A stretch of DNA of 44,936 nt, from the NCBI RefSeq assembly GCF_000286455.1, contig NZ_ALKG01000036.1, positions 1-44,936 on the forward strand. Direction: 5' to 3'. This document shows, piece after piece, positions 8,983 through 17,984 of the stretch (position 1 is the first letter of the stretch; each line of letters begins with the position of its first letter). The DNA comes from Selenomonas sp. FOBRC6. GTDB taxonomy: Bacteria; Bacillota; Negativicutes; Selenomonadales; Selenomonadaceae. The notes beneath the pieces are model-generated. The model ran no database searches, had not been told where the DNA came from, and saw only the letters and a program-made list of their open reading frames with translations. A program made the translations under genes and the position numbers.

Positions 8983-9834
8983 TTGAGTGAAATGATCCGC
9001 GCGGAAGCACTCTATGCGGGCTACAACGGGAACGTCATCCTCGCAGATGTGTCGTTCACCGTGCGCGCAGGCGAGATGGTTGGGCTGATCGGGCCGAACG
9101 GCGCGGGCAAGAGCACCCTGCTCAAGACATTGCGCGGCATCCTCCCAAAGCTCTCCGGTTTTGCCGCACTCATGGGCGAGGATATCGAAGTACTCGAAGC
9201 AAAGGCGTTTGCACGCCGTGCGGCATATTTGCAGCAGCATGTGGAGATGACGTTCGACTACACGGCGCGCGACATCGTGCTCGCGGGGCGCTATCCCTAT
9301 CTCTCGTGGTGGCGGCAGGAAAAGGCGGACGACCTTGCGATTGCGGAGGCATGTATGGCGTATACGGGTGTTCTGGAGCTTGCAGAAAAGCCTCTGCACG
9401 CCATGTCGGGGGGACAGCGTCAGCGCGTTCTGCTCGCAAAGGTGCTTGCCCAGCAGACGCCTGTGCTCTTTCTTGATGAGCCGGCGACGGGGCTCGACAT
9501 CATCTATCAGGAGGAGATCTTTCGGTTCTGCCGCGAGCTCTGTGCAGCGGGCAAGACTGTCCTGCTCGTTGCACATGAGCTGAGTCTTGCGGCACGCTTC
9601 TGCTCGCGGCTCCTCCTGATCGGACGCGGGACGCTTCTCGCGGACGGCATGCCGCAGGCGGTGCTGACGGATGAACTCCTGACGCGCGCGTATGGCGCGC
9701 CCGTATGTGTGGTGGAGAATCCCGTGACGCATCACGCGGAGGTCTATACGGAGGCAGAGGAAGGCGGGGCGGAGAAAGCTCAGCTGCTCTCCGTGATCCT
9801 CGGTACGGCAGATGAGGGGAGGGGGGCGTTGTAG
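8983..9834 (+). CDS. ABC-transporter ATPase, FecE/BtuD/HmuV type
   Basis: The 283-residue ATPase energises import across the inner membrane. It contains Walker A GPNGAGKST, the Q-loop region YLQQHVEMTFDYTARD, the signature MSGGQRQRV and Walker B VLFLDEPATGLD. I chose the TTG at 8983 because GGGAGG at 8971-8976 sits 6 nt upstream; the ATG at 8992 would be 15 nt away, and the longer upstream ATG at 8875 would run deep into the previous gene. Its stop overlaps the permease start by 1 nt (TAGTG). The C-terminal extension after AYGAPVCVVEN is common in this family. Confidence 0.9.
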   Translation: MSEMIRAEALYAGYNGNVILADVSFTVRAGEMVGLIGPNGAGKSTLLKTLRGILPKLSGFAALMGEDIEVLEAKAFARRAAYLQQHVEMTFDYTARDIVLAGRYPYLSWWRQEKADDLAIAEACMAYTGVLELAEKPLHAMSGGQRQRVLLAKVLAQQTPVLFLDEPATGLDIIYQEEIFRFCRELCAAGKTVLLVAHELSLAARFCSRLLLIGRGTLLADGMPQAVLTDELLTRAYGAPVCVVENPVTHHAEVYTEAEEGGAEKAQLLSVILGTADEGRGAL

Positions 9835-10868
9835 TGAAACGAATCTACGGAACACGGCTCTTTCTCTGTGCGCTTGTCGGTGCCCTCCTCTTTGCTGTCG
9901 TACTCTCCATGAGCTCGGGGCAGTACGACATCCCGATGGAGGCGGTCATTGCCTCCTTTGCGCATGCGGCAGGTCTGCCGATCCTCACGGATGTCGTTGT
10001 AACGCCCGAGCAGGAGGCGGTGCTCTGGCATATCCGCCTGCCGCGCACGCTCGTCGGCATGATGGTCGGTGCGGGGCTTGGTGTCTCGGGCGCCGTTCTG
10101 CAGGGCATCTTCAGCAATCCGCTCGCCGATCCCGGCATCATCGGTGTGTCGAGCGGTGCCTCGGTCGGTGCCGTGCTTGCGATCGGCATCGGGGTGACGG
10201 CGGGCAGCGTGCTGTCTCTGCCTGCCTTCGCCTTCGTGGGCTCCATGCTCGCAGTGAGCCTTACTGTATCCCTGTCGATGCGGCACGGGCGTATTCCTGT
10301 CATGACGCTCCTGCTCTCGGGCGTCGTTGTGGGCATGTTTCTCGCCGCGTGTACGGCGGCGATCCTCACGGTGATGAACGAGCAGAAGATGCAGCAGTAT
10401 CTCTTCTGGACGATCGGCGGTCTTGACTACCGCCGCTGGGATCACGTGCTGCTCGGCATCGGACCGATCGGCATCGGTGCCTCCATCATGGTGCTCCTCG
10501 CGCGGCATCTCAATCTGCTCGCGTTTGGTGAGGTGGAGGCACGCGCGGCAGGGATGCCTGTGACGGCGTTCCGGCTGCTCTTCCTTGTACTTGCTTCACT
10601 CACAACGGCAGCGGGGGTCTGCATCAGCGGCAACATCGGCTTTGTGGGGCTGGTCGTGCCGCATATGGTACGACTCCTCATTGGCCCCGATCATCGACGT
10701 CTGCTGCCAGCGAGTCTCCTTGCGGGTGCGGTATTCCTCGTTCTCTGTGATTCTGTGGGGCGCATCCTGCTCCAGGGCATGGAGATTCGTGTCGGCATCA
10801 TGACCGCATTCATCGGCACCCCGTATTTTCTGTATCTTCTGCGCAGACACATGAAGACAGGAGGATGA
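9834..10868 (+). CDS. FecCD/BtuC-type ABC-transporter permease
   Basis: A 344-residue polytopic membrane protein starting at GTG, 1 nt overlapping the ATPase stop. It has an N-terminal transmembrane helix, the family segment IRLPRTLVGMMVGAGLGVSG, then GIFSNPLADPGIIGVSSGAS and, near the C-terminus, GNIGFVGLVVPHMVR, all characteristic of FecCD/BtuC permeases with about ten helices. It should form a homodimer with the ATPase at 8983 and accept cargo from the lipoprotein at 7980. Heme, cobalamin or siderophore cargo cannot be told apart from these motifs. TonB starts 1 nt after its stop. Confidence 0.92.
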   Translation: MKRIYGTRLFLCALVGALLFAVVLSMSSGQYDIPMEAVIASFAHAAGLPILTDVVVTPEQEAVLWHIRLPRTLVGMMVGAGLGVSGAVLQGIFSNPLADPGIIGVSSGASVGAVLAIGIGVTAGSVLSLPAFAFVGSMLAVSLTVSLSMRHGRIPVMTLLLSGVVVGMFLAACTAAILTVMNEQKMQQYLFWTIGGLDYRRWDHVLLGIGPIGIGASIMVLLARHLNLLAFGEVEARAAGMPVTAFRLLFLVLASLTTAAGVCISGNIGFVGLVVPHMVRLLIGPDHRRLLPASLLAGAVFLVLCDSVGRILLQGMEIRVGIMTAFIGTPYFLYLLRRHMKTGG

Positions 10869-10869
10869 T

Positions 10870-11595
10870 ATGGAGAGTGAAATGATTGAGAACTGCGGAG
10901 AACGTAAGGCTTTTGGGCTTTCTCTCCTGGTGCATTTCATCCTCTTTCTGATCGCATCAGCGTTGGGCCTCTTCTCGATCGCGGAGCAGAGCGGGCAGAG
11001 GGCACCAATTGATGTTGTGCTTTACGATTCGGGCGGAGAAGCAGGCGGTGCAGCGGGAGATGCCGCACCTGCGCCTGCTCCTGTGGTCGCTATAGATGAC
11101 ATCGTCGTGGAGGATAAGACACTGCCGCAGCCTGAGGAAAAGCCGCAGCAGCCGCAGCGTAAGGTGCAGCATCCTGCACGCGCAGCTCCTGCAGGAGCAG
11201 AAACAGGAAGCGGACAAGCGGCGAGCGGGGGCGGAGGCAATGCATCTGTCGGAACCGGAATCGGAACAGGAACAGGCACGGGAGACGGCAGCGGCGGAAC
11301 GGGAAGCGGAACGCTGCCCGCTCCGCCAAAGGAGCGTATTGCGGCAAGTCTGCGCGCCGAGTCTGCGCCCGAGTATCCGCAGGAACTCATCGATGACGAT
11401 GTCGAGGGGGTTGTGACGATCAAGATCCTTGTCGCAGCAGACGGCTCTGTCGAGTCCGTCAGTGTCGAGTCCTCATCGGGGTATCGCGCGATGGACAGAG
11501 CTGCGGTCGCTGCAGGCTGGAGGTTTCAGTTTAATCCAGGAGACAATGGCCGGCGGGGCGTTTGGACAAAGACGTTCCGCTTTCAGTTGAATTGA
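10870..11595 (+). CDS. tonB: TonB energy-transducing protein
   Basis: The 241-residue protein has the standard TonB layout: a short cytoplasmic N-terminus, one membrane anchor (about residues 15-37), a periplasmic linker rich in Pro, Gln, Gly and Thr (about 60-160, with glycine-threonine repeats) and a C-terminal domain (about 168-241) with YPQELIDDDVEGVVTIKI and a YRAMDRAAVAAGWRFQF segment. It transmits proton-motive force to outer-membrane receptors. No exbB or exbD lies in the window, so it must borrow those from another locus. Its position, 1 nt after the permease and just before a receptor gene, suggests it is dedicated to this uptake system. Confidence 0.9.
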   Translation: MESEMIENCGERKAFGLSLLVHFILFLIASALGLFSIAEQSGQRAPIDVVLYDSGGEAGGAAGDAAPAPAPVVAIDDIVVEDKTLPQPEEKPQQPQRKVQHPARAAPAGAETGSGQAASGGGGNASVGTGIGTGTGTGDGSGGTGSGTLPAPPKERIAASLRAESAPEYPQELIDDDVEGVVTIKILVAADGSVESVSVESSSGYRAMDRAAVAAGWRFQFNPGDNGRRGVWTKTFRFQLN

Positions 11596-11624
11596 TTTTA
11601 TTTTTATGGAGGATGACAACGAAG

Positions 11625-13637
11625 ATGTGGAATAGGAAAATCCTTGCAGCGGCAGTTGCACTTTCGGCAATGACGGGTCAGGTTTATGCGGCGGAGGCGT
11701 CGCATACGGGTACAGAGGTCGATGAACTGATGCCGACCTACTCCCTGGGTGAGGTCGTTGTGACGGCGACGCGCACGCAGAAGCGAGATGTGGATGTCCC
11801 TGCCGCGACGACTGTTATTACGGCGGAGGATATCAAGGACAGCGGTGCATCGACTGCGTCGGATGTTCTGTCGATGGCAAACGGGTTTGCATATAAGGCG
11901 TTCGGTCCCAACGGTGCGGCCATGGGAACAATGAGCAATGATCTCAACGTGCGCGGATTCAAAGGCGGGACACTTGTCCTCATGAATGGAAATCCAATCT
12001 CGTGGCGCGGTAAATACAATCTTGAGGCAATTCCTGCGAGCAGTATTGAACGCGTCGAGATTGTCAAGGGCAGTGGGGCGGTGCTCTACGGCAGTGATGC
12101 TGTTAGCGGTGTGGTCAATATTATCACAAAAAAGACAACGACGAATGAAGCTCGCGTGGGCTTTGGCAACTATGGACAGCGTAAGTACGGCGTGACCATT
12201 GGAGATGAGCGGTTTGGCTTCTACTACGGTTATGACCAGTGGAAGACGCGCGAGGGTGCCAGCTATAGTGATGAGAATAAAACAAATCGCTTCCGTGGTG
12301 AAACGCGCACCGATATTCATGACATAGAGAAGCGAAATGCAGGATTTACGTACAAGATCAATCCACGTCTCAATTTTCTATTGAACTACTATAAATCCGA
12401 CGTAACGTATCAGCGCACCGTTACGGATGTGAGAAGGTCGTCGATCGGCGTGCGTGTAGGCGACCCGTTCAACAAGAGAAAATATGAGATCAAACGCTAT
12501 ACGAGTCAGCTCAACTACCGCGACAGGGATTGGAAGGGCAGCATTTACTTCAATACGGGGACAACGGAGGCAATCGGGCCCGTCCATATTGTCACAAGAG
12601 ACCCCGCTCCACGAACACCTATTACAGATGCTGATTACTGGTACAATACGCGCGAGAAGAATCGTACGTTCGGTATGGATTTGCAGAGGACATGGAGGCT
12701 CGACCGTGCGACAGCGACAGTCGGGTTTAAGCTTGAACATGAAACATATCATACACTGCCCGCGCACAATACTAAAAAAGGGAACAGCTATAACCGCAAT
12801 AACTGGGGCCTGTTCGGCCAGTGGGAGCAGCGTTTCGACGGGAAGAATACGGGCATCTTCGGCCTGCGCGAGACCTGGACAACTGGAGCAACGAAGAAAC
12901 AGAATTACAGCAACCTCAGTGCGTCGGCGCAGTGGCTGCATAAGCTCGATCGCGACAGCAGCCTCTATGTGAACATCAGTCAGTCATTCGTCATGCCGAC
13001 CTTCGCGCAGATGTATAAGGACAACAGCATGCAGCTGCCCTCGCCGGATCTGAAGCCGCAGAAGGGTATCAACTATGAAATCGGCTGGAAAAAGATGAGC
13101 GGCGGTCATTCGTGGAAAGCTGCGCTCTTCCATATGGATGTCAAGGACAACATCACGGCAAATCTGAACCGATCGAGAACTTCTTATCAGTACACGAATG
13201 AGGATTTTCGCAATACAGGGCTTGAAATCTCGGATGATATCAAGGGGAAAAACGGCTTCTCGTATCAGTGGGGACTGACGTGGCAGAACCCGCAGACCAA
13301 GAGCAACAGTACGGCGAAAAAAGCGCTCGGCTGGGAAAGCACCTTTGGTAAGATACAGCTCACAGGAGGGGTTACCTACAAAAAAGACAAGTGGGCATCT
13401 TCACTTTCCGCATCCTATCTCGCTGCCCGTACACAATCGCCCTCGAATGCACCTGCCTACCGATCGAAGCCGTATCTCCTCACTTCGTGGAGCACGAGCT
13501 ATGCACCGGACGAAAACAGTGCGATCAGTCTCCGCATCGAAAACGTGCTGGATCGGCATGATGTGATTACGCACACAGGATCGGACTACTACGTCGCCCC
13601 CATCAACTATCTCCTCAGCTACAGCTATAGATTCTAA
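11625..13637 (+). CDS. TonB-dependent outer-membrane receptor (1)
   Basis: A 670-residue receptor with a signal peptide cleaved after about residue 22 (TGQVYA), a TonB-box-like stretch GEVVVTATRT, a plug domain (TTVITAEDIKDSGA through GVVNIITKK) and a C-terminal barrel ending in the aromatic YSYRF needed for outer-membrane assembly. Plug and barrel resemble the BtuB/heme/siderophore receptor group. I chose ATG 11625: the ATG at 11613 abuts the GGAGG at 11608-11612 with no spacer, although 11625 has a rather long 12-nt spacer. It is the last gene of the SBP-ATPase-permease-TonB run; substrate is undetermined. Confidence 0.9.
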   Translation: MWNRKILAAAVALSAMTGQVYAAEASHTGTEVDELMPTYSLGEVVVTATRTQKRDVDVPAATTVITAEDIKDSGASTASDVLSMANGFAYKAFGPNGAAMGTMSNDLNVRGFKGGTLVLMNGNPISWRGKYNLEAIPASSIERVEIVKGSGAVLYGSDAVSGVVNIITKKTTTNEARVGFGNYGQRKYGVTIGDERFGFYYGYDQWKTREGASYSDENKTNRFRGETRTDIHDIEKRNAGFTYKINPRLNFLLNYYKSDVTYQRTVTDVRRSSIGVRVGDPFNKRKYEIKRYTSQLNYRDRDWKGSIYFNTGTTEAIGPVHIVTRDPAPRTPITDADYWYNTREKNRTFGMDLQRTWRLDRATATVGFKLEHETYHTLPAHNTKKGNSYNRNNWGLFGQWEQRFDGKNTGIFGLRETWTTGATKKQNYSNLSASAQWLHKLDRDSSLYVNISQSFVMPTFAQMYKDNSMQLPSPDLKPQKGINYEIGWKKMSGGHSWKAALFHMDVKDNITANLNRSRTSYQYTNEDFRNTGLEISDDIKGKNGFSYQWGLTWQNPQTKSNSTAKKALGWESTFGKIQLTGGVTYKKDKWASSLSASYLAARTQSPSNAPAYRSKPYLLTSWSTSYAPDENSAISLRIENVLDRHDVITHTGSDYYVAPINYLLSYSYRF

Positions 13638-13682
13638 TACGACCTGCCTGACCTTTCTTTACAAGCTATGAGAACAGTGTTA

Positions 13683-13711
13683 CAATATCTTCACAATGAT
13701 ATTGATATAAT
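13683..13711 (+). promoter_or_regulatory. Promoter with inverted-repeat operator candidate
   Basis: TATAAT at 13706-13711 is preceded by TGA (extended -10). A perfect 7-bp inverted repeat CAATATC (13683-13689) / GATATTG (13698-13704) with an 8-nt centre lies between the -35 region and the -10. Its position suggests a transcription-factor site controlling the TIM-barrel gene and possibly receptor 2. Confidence 0.6.
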
Positions 13712-13735
13712 CTTTCTTGTAGAAACAGGGTCTAT

Positions 13736-14704
13736 ATGCTGGAACTAACGAATCTGTCCAATGCGGACTGCGATATGGAGAAGATCCTCCAAAACGATGC
13801 AGGGGTTATTCCTGCCGTTCTTCGTGCGCACGGATTGGATGGCATTGAGTTCATGCTGTGTGCACCGTGGAACCAGGAAATGTACCCCTCTGAATACATC
13901 AGAGGGGTACATCTGTTGTTTTGGCCGACGTGGGTGGATTTTTGGCGCGGCGATCGCGCAGCGCTCATGGAGGAGTTTGGGAGCGAGGAGAACATTCGCG
14001 CATACTACGGAGCATCTGACACCAGCGAGTGGGTGGAGCGATGGAAAGAGAACCTGCGGCAGGCAGCGCTCTGTCAGCCGGAGTATCTTGTCTTTCACGT
14101 CGCACACAATCGCACCTCAGAGATGTATCAGCGCAAATTTTCGGCAACAGATGAGGATGTTATACGAGCGACCATTGAACTGGTAAATCAGATCACCGAT
14201 GAGATACCGTCGGGGTGTAAATTTCTCTTTGAGAATCTCTGGTGGCCGGGGCTGACCTTTCGAAAGCCACAGCTTGCCGAAATGCTGTTGGATCAGGTCA
14301 ACTATGCCGATGCGGGCTTTATGCTCGATACTGGGCATCTGATGAACACGAATTTTGACCTGCAGAACGAGAACGAAGGTGCGGACTATGTGGTGCAGAC
14401 CTACCGCGATCTCGGCGAATTGGGAAAACGCATCTATGGAGTACATCTGCATCAGTCTATTTCTGGCAGCTATACGAAGGAGATGATGCAGAGGTATGCA
14501 GGGGAGCATCGTTCGCTTGATTGGAGTGAGGCGATGGCGTATGTTTTGCAGGTCGATCTGCATCAGCCGTTTCAAACAGAGGCCGCACGGAAAATTATCG
14601 ATGCGATACAGCCGGATTATCTTGTGCACGAGTTCACACAGCGATCGCGCAGTGACTTAGAACAAAAACTGCGTACACAACGCCTTGCGTTGGGGCTTTT
14701 GTAA
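13736..14704 (+). CDS. Xylose-isomerase-like TIM-barrel protein (AP endonuclease 2 superfamily)
   Basis: The 322-residue protein carries the metal-site segments of this superfamily: a glutamate in LFENLWW, Asp and His in FMLDTGHLMN, and His in GVHLHQS. Members include sugar isomerases/epimerases, endonuclease IV and the cobamide-remodelling hydrolase CbiR. The gene lies between two TonB-dependent receptor genes and has its own extended -10 promoter. A sugar role would be odd here, whereas processing of an imported cofactor fits; CbiR-like activity is only a hypothesis. No signal peptide is seen, so it should be cytoplasmic. The ATG at 13736 follows AGGG with 5 nt spacing. Confidence 0.75.
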   Translation: MLELTNLSNADCDMEKILQNDAGVIPAVLRAHGLDGIEFMLCAPWNQEMYPSEYIRGVHLLFWPTWVDFWRGDRAALMEEFGSEENIRAYYGASDTSEWVERWKENLRQAALCQPEYLVFHVAHNRTSEMYQRKFSATDEDVIRATIELVNQITDEIPSGCKFLFENLWWPGLTFRKPQLAEMLLDQVNYADAGFMLDTGHLMNTNFDLQNENEGADYVVQTYRDLGELGKRIYGVHLHQSISGSYTKEMMQRYAGEHRSLDWSEAMAYVLQVDLHQPFQTEAARKIIDAIQPDYLVHEFTQRSRSDLEQKLRTQRLALGLL

Positions 14705-14786
14705 AATGCTTTTGCCTGTTGGAGTCCATGCCGACAGTTCATAAGATGGGATTCCCTTACGAGTAAAAAATTAGGAGGAGTTCAGG

Positions 14787-16706
14787 ATGAAGAAGAGTAT
14801 TCGTATTGCTGTGATGGCGGCGCTTGCCTTTGGTGCGCTGTCCGTGGGAGGGCAAGCGTATGCTGCAAATGACAATAACTCTACGGATGATCATTCACTG
14901 GGAGAGACAGTCGTCACGGCGACGCGAACGCCCAACAAAGAACTGAAGGCGAATGCAAATATTACGGTGATTACCGGAAAGGATATTGAGCGCCGTCACT
15001 ATACCGATCTGACGCAGGCTCTGCGCGATGTGCCGGGGGTTACGGTCAACCAGCATGCGCCGGCGGGCTACAACAACAGCACCAAATTCTATATCAATGG
15101 GTCAGAGGATGTGGTCCTCCTGATCGATGGTGTCCGCCAGAACTATGCGGGTGGCTTTGCCGCATCTTTGACGTCTGCGTTGAAGGATCTTAGTGGCATC
15201 GACCGCATCGAGGTACTGCATGGCTCGGCGTCAACCCTCTATGGCTCGGATGCAAAGGGCGGCGTCATCAACATCATTACGAAGAAGGCGCAGGGAGTGA
15301 AGACGACACTCGGCGTCGGCTACGGCAGCTATGGACGCCAGCTCTATAGCGCAGCAAACGAGGGCAATGCGAACGGCTGGGATTGGCGTGTTAAGTACCA
15401 GAAGGATAAGAACAGTGACTTCAAGGATGCGCATGGGAATAAGACACCGTCTGAACTTGATGCGGATTCGATCAATCTTCATCTTGGCAAGGAATTGAGC
15501 AAGGCGTCCTATCTTGCCCTTAACTTCCGTTCCTACAAGGATTCAGACCGCTATCAGGCACTCCATGAAAAGCAGCAGGGATTTCCAGTTAATCTTGGGA
15601 ACTATGATCATTTTGATACCAGCCTGATTTGGAATGTGCAGATCGACGACTCGACAAAGAATCAGATGAGTGTCTCCCGCAGTAAGTATAATTATGATCT
15701 TACCACTTACAGCTTGGATTGGCTGACGCTCTTGCCCGTGAAATCTTTTTATGAGTTTGATGTTCAGACATGGAGATTTAGCGACCAGTTTGACAAGCAG
15801 CTTGGTGATCATCTGCTGACAGCGGGCTTTGAGTTTACGAAGGATGATACGACGATCAAGAACGGCGGTGCTGTAAGTATCGGTGATCGCACTCTTTTGA
15901 ACCGCTCCTTCTACCTTCAGGATCAGTGGAGTATCATTCCTACACTAAAACTTACGGCAGGCATTCGTCATGACAGCAACTCTGCATTCGGCAGCCACAA
16001 CAGTCCGAGCGTCAGCCTTGGCTATGACATCGACCCGTTGACACATGCTTATGTTTCTTATAGTGAATATTTTATCACGCCGACACCGAACCAGCTTTAT
16101 GCGCCGACGTATGGAAATGCAAATCTCAAACCTGAATCCGGCAATACGAAGGAAATCGGCATTGCACATGACTTTGGCAGAGGTCTCAGTCTCACGGCAA
16201 GTTACTTTAAACGGCATTCGAAGAACCGTATCGGTTACCATCCTATGACATATCAGAATATTAACGTCGGGGATGAAGATGCACATGGCTGGTCGCTCCA
16301 ATTTGCGAAACGAGTTGATTCCCATTGGCGTGCGCGTGTTGGATATACGCAGACACATGTTGGCAAGACGGAACAAAGAGGTGAGAACGTCGACGGTTAT
16401 CTGCCCAAGGATCAGTGGAATATCGGTGTGGATTACCGCAACCGAGATTTCGATTCCTCGCTCCTTGCGCGTGGCATGATTGGACGTCCGGGTCCCGTGA
16501 GCGGTGCATTCCCAAGCAATAACTATTGGGTCGTCGATCTTTCCATGAACTATAAGGTTGCGGATGCGACGAAGGTATATCTCAAGGCAAACAACATATT
16601 CAACCAGTTCTATGCCGAGCACTCGAATGTGAAATGGGGCGCTCCTGGACAGTGGTGGACAGCACCCGGCCGCAACTTCATGGTCGGCGTTGAGCAGAGC
16701 TTCTAA
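14787..16706 (+). CDS. TonB-dependent outer-membrane receptor (2), BtuB-like size
   Basis: A 639-residue receptor with a signal peptide cleaved after about residue 26 (GGQAYA), TonB-box-like LGETVVTATRT, plug (NITVITGKDIERRH to GGVINIITKK) and a barrel ending VGVEQSF. A strong TAGGAGG site precedes the ATG. It differs substantially from receptor 1, so the two probably recognise different ligands or different forms of one ligand. Its size is close to BtuB, but no cobalamin riboswitch could be fitted in the short 82-nt upstream gap, which also lacks a clear promoter. It is probably co-transcribed with the TIM-barrel gene. A stem-loop terminator follows. Confidence 0.9.
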   Translation: MKKSIRIAVMAALAFGALSVGGQAYAANDNNSTDDHSLGETVVTATRTPNKELKANANITVITGKDIERRHYTDLTQALRDVPGVTVNQHAPAGYNNSTKFYINGSEDVVLLIDGVRQNYAGGFAASLTSALKDLSGIDRIEVLHGSASTLYGSDAKGGVINIITKKAQGVKTTLGVGYGSYGRQLYSAANEGNANGWDWRVKYQKDKNSDFKDAHGNKTPSELDADSINLHLGKELSKASYLALNFRSYKDSDRYQALHEKQQGFPVNLGNYDHFDTSLIWNVQIDDSTKNQMSVSRSKYNYDLTTYSLDWLTLLPVKSFYEFDVQTWRFSDQFDKQLGDHLLTAGFEFTKDDTTIKNGGAVSIGDRTLLNRSFYLQDQWSIIPTLKLTAGIRHDSNSAFGSHNSPSVSLGYDIDPLTHAYVSYSEYFITPTPNQLYAPTYGNANLKPESGNTKEIGIAHDFGRGLSLTASYFKRHSKNRIGYHPMTYQNINVGDEDAHGWSLQFAKRVDSHWRARVGYTQTHVGKTEQRGENVDGYLPKDQWNIGVDYRNRDFDSSLLARGMIGRPGPVSGAFPSNNYWVVDLSMNYKVADATKVYLKANNIFNQFYAEHSNVKWGAPGQWWTAPGRNFMVGVEQSF

Positions 16707-16729
16707 TTATTTATAGAAACTTACAGAAT

Positions 16730-16775
16730 AAGGACAGCTGCACGTAATTTTATGCAGCTGTCCTTTCTAATTCAA
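16730..16775 (+). terminator. Stem-loop terminator after receptor 2
   Basis: A 13-bp perfect stem (16730-16742 with 16753-16765) and 10-nt loop are followed by a weak T-rich tail. It closes the uptake region. Confidence 0.75.
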
Positions 16776-16806
16776 TATAAAAATGCAAGGAATTCTCAAG
16801 TCTTGC

Positions 16807-16834
16807 TTGCATATATGAGTGTATATGGTACAAT
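16807..16834 (+). promoter_or_regulatory. Promoter of PAS chemoreceptor gene
   Basis: TTGCAT at 16807-16812 and TACAAT at 16829-16834 are separated by 16 nt, with TGG directly before the -10 (extended form). Confidence 0.6.
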
Positions 16835-16873
16835 AAGCCTAATCTGGGAGCGATTCTTTTTGGAGGGAATGCT

Positions 16874-17977
16874 ATGCTTGAAAAGAATATGGGCGGCGCA
16901 GCAGGCGCACAGAATGTGTCCAGTACGATTCAGGAGATCGTTGCGGGGCATGAGAAGAACGAACTCTTTGCGAAACTGCGCGGCAGCGAGCCGTATGCCG
17001 CCGAGGTGAATGCGCTGATCGACTGCGTGAACGAGGAGCTTGAGTATCAGCGCTTCCGTCTGCGCACGGTCAATGAGGCGGTCAAATCCGGTATGTGGTA
17101 CATGAAGATCAATCCGGACTTCAGCATCGCGTATGCGATCTGGTCGGATGAGTTCCGCCGCATGGTTGGTTTCCGTGGGGAGTCCGACTTCCCAAATACG
17201 ATCGAGTCATGGAGCTCGCGCCTCCATCCGGATGATGTGGAGGGGACGTTCAGCTCCTTCACGGCATGCATCAAGGATCTCAGCGGGCACACGCCGTACG
17301 ATGTGGACTATCGCCTGAAGGTGCACGACGGCAGCTACCGTTGGTTCCATGCGTCCGGCAATGTCGTGCGTGACAAGAGCGGACATCCTGAGGAGATCAT
17401 CGGTGTATTCGTCGACATTGATGCGGATAAGAAAAACAAGGAAGAGCTCGAGGTGAATGCGCAGCGCAAGGAAAAGTTCTACGGCGAACTTGAGACGATG
17501 CTGAGCAGCCTGTACGAGTCGATCGACGCAATCACGACGAGTGTGAGCCAGACGACGGAGCGTACGGTCGAAATTGCAAACGTGCAGGAGGAGATCACGC
17601 AGGCGGCGGATGATACGCGCAGCCAGACGGAGAACACGCTCAAGATGTCCGAGCTCGTCATGACGATCTCGAAGCAGACGAACCTCCTCGCGCTGAATGC
17701 CTCCATCGAGGCGGCGCGCGCGGGCGAAGCGGGACGCGGATTCTCCGTCGTCGCAGAGGAGGTCGGCAAGCTCGCCGACAGCAGCCGTGATGCCGCGAGC
17801 AAGATCCTCGAGGCGCTCGGCTCGATGGAGAAGGCATCGACGCACATCGCAGAGCGCATCAAGTCGATCAACGGTCTGATCGAGAATCAGGCAGCGAATA
17901 TGAAGGAGATCAGCGCCTCGGTCGAAGAGGCAAAGGCGATGTCCGACAATATCGAAGAGCTCTCCAAGAAACTGTAA
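16874..17977 (+). CDS. Soluble PAS-domain methyl-accepting chemotaxis protein
   Basis: The 367-residue protein has no transmembrane segment. A PAS/PAC sensor (about residues 70-185, with [16 protein letters not shown] and GVFVDID) is followed by a short chemoreceptor signalling domain whose hairpin tip [19 protein letters not shown] and [16 protein letters not shown] are near-canonical. It would sense a cytoplasmic cue such as redox state or a PAS-bound cofactor and control CheA. GGAGGG lies 6 nt before the ATG. The signalling domain is shorter than in membrane receptors. It is monocistronic, with its own promoter and terminator. Confidence 0.9.
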   Translation: MLEKNMGGAAGAQNVSSTIQEIVAGHEKNELFAKLRGSEPYAAEVNALIDCVNEELEYQRFRLRTVNEAVKSGMWYMKINPDFSIAYAIWSDEFRRMVGFRGESDFPNTIESWSSRLHPDDVEGTFSSFTACIKDLSGHTPYDVDYRLKVHDGSYRWFHASGNVVRDKSGHPEEIIGVFVDIDADKKNKEELEVNAQRKEKFYGELETMLSSLYESIDAITTSVSQTTERTVEIANVQEEITQAADDTRSQTENTLKMSELVMTISKQTNLLALNASIEAARAGEAGRGFSVVAEEVGKLADSSRDAASKILEALGSMEKASTHIAERIKSINGLIENQAANMKEISASVEEAKAMSDNIEELSKKL

Positions 17978-17984
17978 AAATTCG

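Noticed and set aside
11250-11310. Short tandem repeat in the tonB gene (Gly/Thr codons)
   Set aside because: Explained as the usual low-complexity periplasmic linker of TonB.
13637-14787. Cobalamin riboswitch upstream of the TIM-barrel gene or receptor 2
   Set aside because: Gaps of about 98 and 82 nt are too short, and no B12-box-like sequence was recognised.
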